Below, in pieces: positions 17,810 through 25,892 of a stretch of 51,231 bases of DNA. Position 1 is the stretch's first letter; each line of letters starts with the position of its first letter. The notes under the pieces are model-generated. The model did not search any database, was not told the origin of the DNA, and worked only from the letters and a program-made list of their open reading frames with translations. The DNA comes from Alphaproteobacteria bacterium (GTDB lineage: Bacteria > Pseudomonadota > Alphaproteobacteria > Rickettsiales > Midichloriaceae). Made by a program: the position numbers and the translations under genes. The stretch lies in NCBI GenBank assembly GCA_013288625.1, contig JABDBN010000006.1:1-51231 (forward strand). Reading direction: 5' to 3'.

Positions 17810-18235
17810 TCATATATGTTTTGTCAATTGAGAAAGTCCCAACCCATGCAAAACACAGTTTTGAACAATTTTAAATTGCGCGTCATCTAATGTGTAGTAA
17901 TAATATTTACGATTTCCTTTATTATCCTTGCCATCCCTAATAAAATCAAGCCTATGAAAGCCAACTGCATAAATCATATCTCCTTTAATCCATATATGAT
18001 CGCTTTCGAATTTCAAAGGCAACCGGACTTTTAAGTTTATTTGTGCATGGTATGGCATCTTAGGGGTAGGTGAAGTAGTGCTTAAAGCAACTACAGTACA
18101 AAGTTTTGGTCTATCAGATATTTTAGGACTTAATACTATAACGGGTCTTCTTTTTACCATTTCAGGTACACAAAAACCCTGGTTAAAATCGCACATTAAA
18201 ATAGTGCCTTTTTTAGGGTGTTCTTGTATTGACAT
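17810..18235 (-). CDS. PemK/MazF-like toxin
   Basis: 141 residues. KKGTILMCDFNQGFCVPEMVKRRPVIVLSP is the strand and loop region of PemK/MazF-type endoribonucleases. LCTVVALSTTSPTPKMPYH and WIKGDMIYAVGFHRLD follow. Members cut mRNA or tRNA and are usually neutralised by a small antitoxin. No antitoxin frame is seen on either side. A good promoter (18279-18307) and GGAG eleven bases before the ATG at 18235 suggest it is expressed on its own. It lies between the thioredoxin gene end and the second copy of that end, so it probably belongs to an acquired segment. RNA specificity cannot be read. Confidence 0.82.
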   Translation of the reverse strand: MSIQEHPKKGTILMCDFNQGFCVPEMVKRRPVIVLSPKISDRPKLCTVVALSTTSPTPKMPYHAQINLKVRLPLKFESDHIWIKGDMIYAVGFHRLDFIRDGKDNKGNRKYYYYTLDDAQFKIVQNCVLHGLGLSQLTKHI

Positions 18236-18278
18236 ACAATTTGTGGCTCCAATGATTAATTGATTAGCCTTGTACGGA

Positions 18279-18307
18279 ATAATAAAACTACTCTAAACAC
18301 TTGTCAA
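18279..18307 (-). promoter_or_regulatory. Sigma-70 promoter of the PemK-like gene
   Basis: On the minus strand a TTGACA box (18302-18307) and TATTAT (18279-18284) are 17 bases apart. Transcription would begin about 35 bases before the ATG. Confidence 0.7.
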
Positions 18308-18345
18308 AAAGTTACTATTCAATGCCAAACCCAACATTAACACTT

Positions 18346-18369
18346 TTATTGACATTCTCTAGAGTAATC
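18346..18369 (+). repeat. Decayed second copy of the engB promoter region
   Basis: The 24 bases match 19409-19432 at 22 positions and include TTGACA at 18349-18354. Where engB has TATAAT, this copy has TTCAAG, so the -10 box is lost. The copied gene end begins five bases further on. Confidence 0.75.
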
Positions 18370-18374
18370 TATTC

Positions 18375-18418
18375 AAGAGCGAACAGCGTTCAAGTATAGG
18401 GTGTTCTATTAAGTAGAA
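18375..18418 (+). repeat. Gene-end direct repeat, copy 2
   Basis: This second copy of the thioredoxin gene end (see 17620-17663) has a stop codon in the original frame. Read on the minus strand, it supplies the RES toxin stop codon and last residues. Confidence 0.88.
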
Positions 18419-18894
18419 GAATCGCTAAATAGTCTTTTGTCCCAAGCCATCGACCTAGGCTTGCTAGCTTTTAACTTCTCAAATTCCTGATGGTTTGGGT
18501 TGATTATAAAATTCTTTTCCTGGGGTATAACAATAGAAGGCACAATCAGAATTAAAGAGCGTTTCTCTTCTAGCCATTTAGTTCCATATTCCTTGCTATT
18601 TGCACCACTGCTTATATCCCATGATTGAAAGACTTTTAAACTTAATTCTTCGGTTGAAACCGTTGAACTAGAAGTTATTTCAATATATTTATGTGTATTG
18701 GGTAGTGGTATACCATTTAAATGTACCCGGAGTTCTAACATGGCGCATGACAAGTTCTGGGAAGCATATATCGCAGGTCTACCCACAAGATTCCACCTGC
18801 CACCTATTCTTTGTGCCCCATCTCCTGAAAAAATAGGATACCTGCTATCAGCAATTCTATAACATGTTATATTTCTTTTATGCTGAGATACCAT
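18409..18894 (-). CDS. RES-domain toxin
   Basis: 161 residues of the RES family. Arg13 (YRI), the GGRWN segment at 31-35, Tyr43 (IYAS) and Glu54 (MLELRVH) are the conserved polar residues that bind NAD in this fold. Characterised members break down or transfer ADP-ribose from NAD+ and so stop growth (MbcT, ParT types). The start overlaps the end of the Xre-family antitoxin gene by 17 bases, the usual antitoxin-first order. The last residues (SDSST) are encoded partly by the duplicated gene end at 18375-18418, which hints that the C-terminus was set by the rearrangement. Confidence 0.88.
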   Translation of the reverse strand: MVSQHKRNITCYRIADSRYPIFSGDGAQRIGGRWNLVGRPAIYASQNLSCAMLELRVHLNGIPLPNTHKYIEITSSSTVSTEELSLKVFQSWDISSGANSKEYGTKWLEEKRSLILIVPSIVIPQEKNFIINPNHQEFEKLKASKPRSMAWDKRLFSDSST

Positions 18895-19309
18895 AAAATA
18901 TTTTCCATAATAGGTCTTCTACACGCCTAGCTCCAACTTCAGACAAAGCAGCCTCATACGGCTTTCTATTATCCAGTAATTTGTGTTTTCTAGTTAAAAA
19001 GGCTATGGCATTTTTCTTGCTGCCCAGAATATAGCTTCCCAGGCTAATCAACCGCGCAATCCGAATCGCTTTTTCACTTACTTCCTGACTCATCAATTTG
19101 CTTCTTCTTTTGTATGTTGCTTCTGGAACTATTTTATAAATTACATGAGATACTGGTTTATCCTCGGCCAAGTCGGCAGCTAATGCTTGCAGGGCTTTTT
19201 TTGGAAGCCCCTCTCTGGTGAGCTCTTCTAAGTCCCTCTCATTAACCAACTTATGGTGAATATTTTCCTCACCTAAAATTGCAACTATTCCTTGAATTTC
19301 ATTGTGCAT
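18878..19309 (-). CDS. Xre/MbcA/ParS-type antitoxin
   Basis: 143 residues. The N-terminal half is helical. IVPEATYKRRSKLMSQEVSEKAIRIARLI and the C-terminal AALSEVGARRVEDLLWKI match the DUF2384 toxin-binding domain of RES-linked antitoxins. It should inactivate the downstream RES toxin and repress its own promoter. A palindrome with matching half sites lies just upstream (19332-19353), and a further half site ATTAGTATC (19310-19318) touches the start codon. No clear ribosome binding site is seen before the ATG at 19309, where the half site sits. Confidence 0.87.
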   Translation of the reverse strand: MHNEIQGIVAILGEENIHHKLVNERDLEELTREGLPKKALQALAADLAEDKPVSHVIYKIVPEATYKRRSKLMSQEVSEKAIRIARLISLGSYILGSKKNAIAFLTRKHKLLDNRKPYEAALSEVGARRVEDLLWKIFYGISA

Positions 19310-19331
19310 ATTAGTATCGTTATCTACTTAT

Positions 19332-19353
19332 ATTAGTATCATATGATACTAAT
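19332..19353. promoter_or_regulatory. Operator palindrome of the RES-Xre module
   Basis: A perfect 22-base palindrome with arms ATTAGTATCAT. It covers the -10 box of the antitoxin promoter, so binding there would block transcription. A lone half site ATTAGTATC occurs again at 19310-19318. Confidence 0.75.
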
Positions 19354-19366
19354 AGTGCAAATGCAA
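19338..19366 (-). promoter_or_regulatory. Promoter of the RES-Xre operon
   Basis: On the minus strand TTGCAT (19361-19366) and TATGAT (19338-19343) are 17 bases apart. The -10 box lies inside the palindrome. Confidence 0.6.
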
Positions 19367-19411
19367 GGAAATTGATTAATTGAAATACAGCCCCCATCAA
19401 ACACGCAATTA

Positions 19412-19440
19412 TTGACATTCTCAAGGGTAATCAGTATAAT
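19412..19440 (+). promoter_or_regulatory. Consensus sigma-70 promoter of engB, probably leaderless
   Basis: TTGACA (19412-19417) and TATAAT (19435-19440) are exact consensus boxes separated by 17 bases. The engB ATG at 19447 lies six bases after the -10 box, where transcription normally begins. Confidence 0.82.
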
Positions 19441-19446
19441 ATCTGA

Positions 19447-20064
19447 ATGAAAACGCATGAAAATCCCTACATTATTTTTTCCCGAGAATGCAAGTTTATC
19501 GCAGGCGCTGCTAATATTGGTGCAATACCGCATACGCATTTGGCGGAAGTTGCCTTTGTGGGGCGCTCAAATGTTGGTAAATCCAGCTTGCTTAATGCCA
19601 TAGTCAATCGTAACTCACTGGCGCGTATCTCGCAGAACCCGGGTTGTACCCGCCAAATCAACTTCTTTAACCTGGCTGATGCCTGCCACCTTGTTGATTT
19701 GCCGGGATATGGGTTTGCCCGTACCAGCAAGGTCGAAAAAGAGATGTGGTCGCAGCTGATCTTTGATTACCTGCGTGGCCGGCCGCAATTAAAAAGAGTA
19801 TTCCTGCTCTTGGACAGCAGGCATAAGATCAAGGAATCTGATATCAGCACTATGAAATTCCTCGATGATTGTGCGGTTTTATATCAAATCGTGCTGACCA
19901 AAACCGATAAAATATCTGTAACCGAACTAGCCGAGCGGCAAAAAGCCATAGCTGAACAGGCCCAGAAGCATGGTGCCTGCCATCCGATAATCCTCGTGAC
20001 TAGTAGTAAATCCAAAGCTGGACTCAATACATTGCGCGATGAAATTCTTGCGCTTATCAATTAA
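19447..20064 (+). CDS. engB: Ribosome biogenesis GTPase EngB/YihA/YsxC
   Basis: 205 residues of the TRAFAC GTPase EngB, needed for large-subunit assembly. The G1 loop is GRSNVGKS (39-46). GCTRQINFF (G2), DLPGYGFA (G3), TKTDK (G4) and VTSSKSKAGL (G5 region) follow. The ATG at 19447 is the only reasonable start and begins the conserved N-terminus. No ribosome binding site lies before it, in line with a leaderless message. It stands alone, since the next gene is unrelated. Confidence 0.95.
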   Translation: MKTHENPYIIFSRECKFIAGAANIGAIPHTHLAEVAFVGRSNVGKSSLLNAIVNRNSLARISQNPGCTRQINFFNLADACHLVDLPGYGFARTSKVEKEMWSQLIFDYLRGRPQLKRVFLLLDSRHKIKESDISTMKFLDDCAVLYQIVLTKTDKISVTELAERQKAIAEQAQKHGACHPIILVTSSKSKAGLNTLRDEILALIN

Positions 20065-20186
20065 ATTATCAATTTATTTTGCTTTCTATTGGAGAAATTT
20101 TAACATAAATTTAACAATGCATTTGTTGAATAAATCCATATTTTATGCCAAAATTATAAAATTGGCGCGAATAAAGGGTTTGTTAA

Positions 20187-22796
20187 ATGATAAATAAAGA
20201 AAATAATGTTAATAAAAAGCAATTAATGGCAGAGTACAGGCAATTGCAAATGGCAATTGCAGAATGTGAGTTGAATTCTGAATTGATGGCAGCAGTTATG
20301 TGGCGCGAGGGTTCAGACCAAGTTTTACAGGATAAGGTGCTTATGAAAGACAAAGCCTTTGATTTCGAGGGTGATGCAGAATCAATGTACCAAGGTTGGG
20401 CTCAATTAATAAAAGCCTATAGAGTGATGAATAAGCCAAAGCTTAATGGTTATCAAGTCAAAACCCTTGAAAATACTGAAAGGATGCTGGTGAGCTTAGG
20501 TAAACAGTTTACTGAAGGATTGAATAAAGGTCCAGGTGCAGTTGCGCAAGCGACAAAAGATGTTATAGCTGGTTTAAGACTATTTAACGAAATGTATATT
20601 AATACAGGTCATAAACGACACCATGTTGTTGTGAGATACTCACTTGAAGATGGTGTATATTATAGAACTGAATACAATTCAGGTGATGGTGCTCAGCCCA
20701 CTAACGATGAAATTGTTTATTATGATGCAATTGTTGATGGCAATAGAGGCACAAGAGCGACTAGGAATGTTTGGGTTATTAACAAGCAACCAATAAAGGA
20801 TGGAAAACTGCAAGAAATGGTTGCGCTTGATTTACAGAATAACTTTGCAAGTGCTCCTATAGTACAAGCTAAAAGAGCCGAATACTTAGATCCAACCGTT
20901 ACTGATAAATCTTTAAAAGGCTTGCCACAAATTCTAGGAACTTGTTCTTCTAGAAGCACATCTTTGTTATTGAGAGATAGGCTTCAAGCTACTGGTATCT
21001 TTGGTGATTTGTACGGAATGGTTTCTAAAAGTTCCCTTGATAATATAAAAAATGATCTAAATCAACGTAAATTAAAGGTAATACAAGATCTTGCTGCAGC
21101 TGGAGTACAGGCTGATCCTGAGGTGCTACAAATTAATATAGAGCCATTATTACGGAAATATAAGAAAGTCAGCCAGCATAAGAAGATGGTTCATATGGAT
21201 AACTGGTTAGATGTTTTCAGTGAAGCCATTGTAAGGCACATAGAAGCAATTAGTGGAAAAGAGTTAACTCTTCATAATGCAAGGCAATTGAAAGAAGAAA
21301 TCATCAGAGCTTCTAGTGTATTATCAATTGGTGATTTTGCTCTACCATATACTTCTCTTAAATGTATATCTTATGTGGCGTTTTATTTTGCTAATAGTCT
21401 GGTCAAACAAAATTCCTACAAATCGAATGATTTTGTAGTTCAGCATGATTCCATGAGAAAAGTTTTTGAAGAAACAAAAGCTTTCCTCTTACTGAGAGTT
21501 GGCAATTTTGGAGATGAATTAGGTGGCGAGTTAGTATTGTCTGTAGGTGCTACAAGAATAGCAGAAACCCTCATAGCTAATGGATTAGTTTCAGATCTGG
21601 GCTATGGTGGATATGCAAAGGCCAGGATAGTAGATGAAATTAAGCCAATTCTCGCCAGGGTCGCCTTAGTTTATCATTATGATTTAAAAACCATGCCAAT
21701 TGTATTGCAACATCTGCAGATTTCTTTGCAAGATGCAATGAATGCAAGCGGTGGAAAGATTCCAAGCATGGGTTCTGAAGAGTTTATAACTGTAGTTGTA
21801 AACACTTGTAAACGCCTAGCTACCGATAATAATATGTTTGCGAAAAAGTCACGCCATTCTGCAGTATTAGAGAAGATTAAACCTGTGGATTTGTTTGTGG
21901 ATCATCATGAATATTTATTGGCGAATAAACATACTATACTTAAGAATATGAGCGGTTCGCAAGAGGATAACTTAAAAACAATAATCCGAGAAGCTCTTAA
22001 AACGCCTGAATATAAGGCTTTCCTAAATCTAGGCAGTGATGTAGTTGGGAATAGCTCAGGGAGCATAGCGCTTGAAGCTTTTAAACGAGCTCTAAAAAAC
22101 CATAGGAACAAGCCAGTAGATAAGGTAGTACCTGAAGTGCTCAAAGAAGTTTATAAGCAAGTTAAGGTTATGACCATTAACATTCCTGTTAAAAAGGTGG
22201 GATCTAAATCTCATGATGAGGAAAAAAAACCTGTCAAGGAAGCAGATGAAATAAATAAAAAATACGGACCTAATCCAATTAGATCTTTGCTCTCCAAGAA
22301 AGTCAGTAATAATGTAATTGGTTATATGGTCGCATATGGTGATATCCATCCTAAACACCTAGTAAATGTTATCTGCCAAGTTTTCGATAAGCATTTAGAT
22401 CGAATCAATTTGGCTGAGACTATTATCAAGGCAAGTGCTGATAAGAGCTACTTAACTGATCCGGATATAGCTGATGCTATGAAAAAAATACCAGCTGAAA
22501 GCCTTAATAAGCTATCTGATGCAAACAAGAATTCTCTCAAGTTTGTTAAGAATGAAGTGCTTATGGCATGTAAAGCAAAGCCTTTATGTTCAAGAAGCAC
22601 TAAGATTGCTTTGGGATTAGCTTTACTTCCTGTAGTGCCATCCTGCTGTGTTTACTATGGTTTATGTACTACCTATACAGCAGCTAGTATTATTGCAGGT
22701 ACAGTAGCTATGAAAGGTGTTCAGGTTGCTATAGGTAAAGCTATAAGCTGCTGCTCTAGGAATCATGGTAAGCAAGGAGTTGCATTATCCCATTAA
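20187..22796 (+). CDS. Large protein of unknown function with hydrophobic C-terminus
   Basis: 869 residues that I do not recognise. There is no signal peptide. The first ~800 residues are mixed alpha/beta, polar and Lys-rich. The C-terminal ~65 residues hold one or two hydrophobic stretches (about 805-850: 'IALGLALLPVVPSCCVYYG', then 'AASIIAGTVAMKG') and six or more cysteines, ending in a polar tail. AGGG lies at good distance from the ATG. The gene stands alone between engB and the convergent ubiH-type gene, which ends 16 bases beyond. The size, the lack of a family and the C-terminal membrane hairpin recall secreted effectors of intracellular bacteria, but this is only an analogy. Confidence 0.8.
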   Translation: MINKENNVNKKQLMAEYRQLQMAIAECELNSELMAAVMWREGSDQVLQDKVLMKDKAFDFEGDAESMYQGWAQLIKAYRVMNKPKLNGYQVKTLENTERMLVSLGKQFTEGLNKGPGAVAQATKDVIAGLRLFNEMYINTGHKRHHVVVRYSLEDGVYYRTEYNSGDGAQPTNDEIVYYDAIVDGNRGTRATRNVWVINKQPIKDGKLQEMVALDLQNNFASAPIVQAKRAEYLDPTVTDKSLKGLPQILGTCSSRSTSLLLRDRLQATGIFGDLYGMVSKSSLDNIKNDLNQRKLKVIQDLAAAGVQADPEVLQINIEPLLRKYKKVSQHKKMVHMDNWLDVFSEAIVRHIEAISGKELTLHNARQLKEEIIRASSVLSIGDFALPYTSLKCISYVAFYFANSLVKQNSYKSNDFVVQHDSMRKVFEETKAFLLLRVGNFGDELGGELVLSVGATRIAETLIANGLVSDLGYGGYAKARIVDEIKPILARVALVYHYDLKTMPIVLQHLQISLQDAMNASGGKIPSMGSEEFITVVVNTCKRLATDNNMFAKKSRHSAVLEKIKPVDLFVDHHEYLLANKHTILKNMSGSQEDNLKTIIREALKTPEYKAFLNLGSDVVGNSSGSIALEAFKRALKNHRNKPVDKVVPEVLKEVYKQVKVMTINIPVKKVGSKSHDEEKKPVKEADEINKKYGPNPIRSLLSKKVSNNVIGYMVAYGDIHPKHLVNVICQVFDKHLDRINLAETIIKASADKSYLTDPDIADAMKKIPAESLNKLSDANKNSLKFVKNEVLMACKAKPLCSRSTKIALGLALLPVVPSCCVYYGLCTTYTAASIIAGTVAMKGVQVAIGKAISCCSRNHGKQGVALSH

Positions 22797-22812
22797 AATA
22801 TGGCTACGTGAT

Positions 22813-23985
22813 TCACAGGCCAGAAGCATATTGCATAAAAGCTTTTTTGAGGGGGATTGCGTTATTTACAAGCTTAAGACCCACTCTTCTGGCCAGCTTT
22901 AGCGGGATGAAATCATTTGAGAAGAGGCGATTCAGTTTATCAGTTGCTTCGATCATCAGGTGATTATCCGCTTCTCTAAGTTTGCGGTATTCCTTTAGCA
23001 TATGTTCACTTCCTAAATCCAGACCTAATGATCTTTGTGTGACCAGAAGCTGGGTGAGGGTATTGGCGTCTCTCAGGCTTAAATTCATACCTTGCCCTGC
23101 CAGCGGATGTATAGCATGGAGCGCGTCTCCAAGCAGTGCCACTCTTTCAGAATAATATTCCTCAGCAACTACCAGTTCGAGTTTAAATGACCTAAGCTTG
23201 CTATCAATTCGCACTTTGCCCAGATAGCCGCCAAATCTTTCTTGAATGAGATCAGTTATTTCTTCATTTGAAAGAGTTTTAAGAGCATCATGCTGATCTT
23301 CCGGTAGTGTCCAGACAATTGAAGAGGAGAATCCGCCGCGCTTTGGCAAGATAGCAAATGGGCCGGTGGGCATAAATTTCTCGACAGCAATACCAAGGTG
23401 GTCAAGCTCATGCGCCACATCGCAGACAACCGCGTGTTGCCCATAATTGTGGCGGTGATGCTCAATGCCGGTTAGCGCCCGAATAAGCGAATGCCTACCA
23501 TCAGCTGCGACTACAAGCGGAGCGCTGATCTTACCCCCAGCCAGTGAAATGCAAACATGTGATGGTTCCACATCAAGGGTGTCAACGCCTGCGCCTTCAA
23601 TAACTGTTAGATTAGGGTTCTTGTTTAACTTAGAGTAAAGTGCATTGCCCAAATCATGTTCTTCTACCATATAGCCAAAATTAGCTTGGTTTATTTCCTC
23701 AGGAGCAAAGTCTAAGAAGGCAGTGGAATTGTAATCAACCACTCGAATGTGGTTTATGCTTTGCCCAAGCGCTCTAATGCTCGTAAGCAATTTATTTTGG
23801 GCAAACATCTTGCAAGAATATGTGTTGATGGCAAGAAGTCGAGAAGGCTCTCCACTGATTTTCTTTGTGGCAAAATGACGCTTTTCAATTACAGCGGCCT
23901 GGAATCCTGCCTGAGCCAGCATGCCTGCAAAGCTCAATCCTACATATCCCCCACCAACTACTATGACATCAAATTTCTTCATCAT
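22813..23985 (-). CDS. UbiH/UbiF/Coq6-type FAD-dependent hydroxylase
   Basis: 390 residues of the flavoprotein aromatic hydroxylase family acting in ubiquinone ring hydroxylation. The N-terminal dinucleotide site VVGGGYVGLSFAGMLAQ, the middle VVAADGRHSLIR (DG motif) and the C-terminal VALLGDALHAIHPLAGQGMNL (GD motif) are all present. Which ring position is hydroxylated cannot be told from sequence. Its start overlaps the gshA stop by four bases. It is the last gene of the dacA-like/rsmE/gshA operon. Confidence 0.9.
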   Translation of the reverse strand: MMKKFDVIVVGGGYVGLSFAGMLAQAGFQAAVIEKRHFATKKISGEPSRLLAINTYSCKMFAQNKLLTSIRALGQSINHIRVVDYNSTAFLDFAPEEINQANFGYMVEEHDLGNALYSKLNKNPNLTVIEGAGVDTLDVEPSHVCISLAGGKISAPLVVAADGRHSLIRALTGIEHHRHNYGQHAVVCDVAHELDHLGIAVEKFMPTGPFAILPKRGGFSSSIVWTLPEDQHDALKTLSNEEITDLIQERFGGYLGKVRIDSKLRSFKLELVVAEEYYSERVALLGDALHAIHPLAGQGMNLSLRDANTLTQLLVTQRSLGLDLGSEHMLKEYRKLREADNHLMIEATDKLNRLFSNDFIPLKLARRVGLKLVNNAIPLKKAFMQYASGL

Positions 23986-25151
23986 GAACTTTCCTTGGTG
24001 ACAGCCAGCGCAGCGAGTTCTGCTATAACAGATTTGATACTATAATGATCGATGTCGGCAGCTGATAGTACCATTCCATGGGCATTAAGGTTGGAACGCG
24101 CATCATGTTCTTTATTCCAGCGCATAATATTGCCTATCACTTTTCCCGAAACCATATAAATCAGGCTCTCCGCTGGGAAGCCCTCGTGGTCTTCAGCGGT
24201 AGGAATGCCTTCTTGGATCATGATTTCAGTGTTGTGTACGCCGTGCTTAATTACCTGCATACTGTGGCGGTGCTTCTTATTAATATTCAATATATCTTCG
24301 CTTGAACGCGCGGTCATGACGCCCAAGCCATAGGTGCCCATATCAGCTTTGATAAAAACATAGGGGTCGGCTTTAATACTGTAAGCGTTATACTTTAGCC
24401 TTACCTTGTCGATGATTGAATCCACAGATTTTGCAAGGCACTCAAGCCCTTGCTTATGGCGGAAATCTATAGTGCCGCAGTTCTCAAAGTAGGCTGAAAT
24501 CAACCATGGGTCGAATTCAAAGTGTTCTGCAAACTCCTGGGCAATGTCACCATATGCGGCAAAATGCTGATGTTTGCGCCGCTGAAACCAGCCTAATGCA
24601 GGATGGGGAATAATGGGTTGTTTGCAATCTTGAAATATTTCTGGAAGTCCGGTGGTGAGGTCATTGTTTAACACAATGATATCCGGCACCCAGTTGTTGG
24701 AGGTCATGACTATATTGTCTTTGCGTAGGAGTGGCAGTACTTCAAAGTATTTGGGGTGATCAATTTTTACTATACCATCATTATAAGGAGAACCGACAAG
24801 CACTTCAAAACCGGCTTCCTTGATGATACCTTTTAAACGGGCAAAGCTCTCCAGGTACTTTAAATTTCTTGTGAAATTCTCCGGGATTAGCAGGACTTTC
24901 TTTGCTCCTGGGAAGTGAGTATTTATATATTCTTTAACCAATTGCACAGCTCTCTTTTCGCCATTGTCCGAGAGATTGTTAAAGCCGGCAGGGAAAAGGT
25001 TGGCATCAACGTGCGCAACTTTAAACCCAGCATTACGTATGTCGACCGAGGTGAATATCGGGAGTTGGGTATTGTTCTGTTTTTTCTTTAGCCATTCTTG
25101 AACATCAGTTCGTTTTTGTTGTATTAGATTTTCAAGAAAAGTAAATGTCAT
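23982..25151 (-). CDS. gshA: Glutamate-cysteine ligase, GshA (PF08886) type
   Basis: 389 residues. The protein matches the proteobacterial GshA group that is unrelated in sequence to the E. coli enzyme. Features include NNLSDNGEKRAVQL near the N-terminus, IPHPALGWFQRRKHQHF in the middle and VFIKADMGTYGLGVM in an ATP-grasp-like C-terminal half, followed by 'NTEIMIQEGI'. It makes gamma-glutamylcysteine, the first step of glutathione synthesis. The gene follows rsmE by six bases; rsmE-gshA neighbours are common in alphaproteobacteria. gshB is not in this window. Confidence 0.86.
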   Translation of the reverse strand: MTFTFLENLIQQKRTDVQEWLKKKQNNTQLPIFTSVDIRNAGFKVAHVDANLFPAGFNNLSDNGEKRAVQLVKEYINTHFPGAKKVLLIPENFTRNLKYLESFARLKGIIKEAGFEVLVGSPYNDGIVKIDHPKYFEVLPLLRKDNIVMTSNNWVPDIIVLNNDLTTGLPEIFQDCKQPIIPHPALGWFQRRKHQHFAAYGDIAQEFAEHFEFDPWLISAYFENCGTIDFRHKQGLECLAKSVDSIIDKVRLKYNAYSIKADPYVFIKADMGTYGLGVMTARSSEDILNINKKHRHSMQVIKHGVHNTEIMIQEGIPTAEDHEGFPAESLIYMVSGKVIGNIMRWNKEHDARSNLNAHGMVLSAADIDHYSIKSVIAELAALAVTKESS

Positions 25152-25157
25152 GCCTGC

Positions 25158-25892
25158 TCACCAATCACCTGCTATTGCCTGATATACGGATAATGCAGCG
25201 ACGATAGCTGTTTCTGCGCGCAAAATGCGTTTACCTAAGCTTACTGGTAAGACATAGGGCAATTGATGCAATAAAGCAAGCTCTTCTGGCGAAAAACCTC
25301 CTTCGGGTCCAATTAAAATTGCATTGTCGTCATGGGGAAGACTTCGCAACTTCGAAAGAGTGGAGCTATACTGTAAGGTTTCATCACAGAGAATTAAGTT
25401 GCCGGTAAATTCCTTAGCCCCTAAAACCTGGTTCAGGTTTGCAGCTGGGTGAACCTCTGGAATATCTAGTCGTTCACATTGTTCTGCTGCCTCAATTGCT
25501 GAAAGCCTTAGTTTATCTTGATTGACGCTCCTCACAATTGATCTTTGTGTTAGTGTGGGAAAAATAGCAGTAGCACCTAGTTCGGTTGCCTTCTGGACAA
25601 TATATCCTGCATTCTCACTTTTGATTGGAGAGAAAAGCAGGCTGAGTTTGGGTGTTGGTTCCTGCGGGAGCTCGCAATTGTGAATCTTAATCTGGCAGGC
25701 TTTCTTATGAGCGGAAGCTAGCTCGGCTTGCCATTGGCCGTCTTTCCCATTGAAGACGCTAATCATGTCACCGTCCTGTAGTCGCATAACGCTTATTAAA
25801 TAATGGGACTGCATGGAAGCCAGGGTGATTTCATCGCCCACTCCCAGGCTATCGTTTATAAATAGTCTGGTTTTTTTTAAGTTGCGCTTCAT
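25158..25892 (-). CDS. rsmE: 16S rRNA m3U1498 methyltransferase
   Basis: 244 residues of the SPOUT methyltransferase RsmE. The N-terminal PUA-like domain has HYLISVMRLQDGDMISVFNGKDGQW. The SPOUT domain shows QKATELGATAIFPTLTQRS, AAEQCERLDIPEVHP, LIGPEGGFSPEEL (the SAM knot) and LGKRILRAETA at the C-terminus. It methylates U1498 of 16S rRNA. It overlaps the stop of the upstream carboxypeptidase gene by one base, indicating coupled translation. Confidence 0.95.
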   Translation of the reverse strand: MKRNLKKTRLFINDSLGVGDEITLASMQSHYLISVMRLQDGDMISVFNGKDGQWQAELASAHKKACQIKIHNCELPQEPTPKLSLLFSPIKSENAGYIVQKATELGATAIFPTLTQRSIVRSVNQDKLRLSAIEAAEQCERLDIPEVHPAANLNQVLGAKEFTGNLILCDETLQYSSTLSKLRSLPHDDNAILIGPEGGFSPEELALLHQLPYVLPVSLGKRILRAETAIVAALSVYQAIAGDW

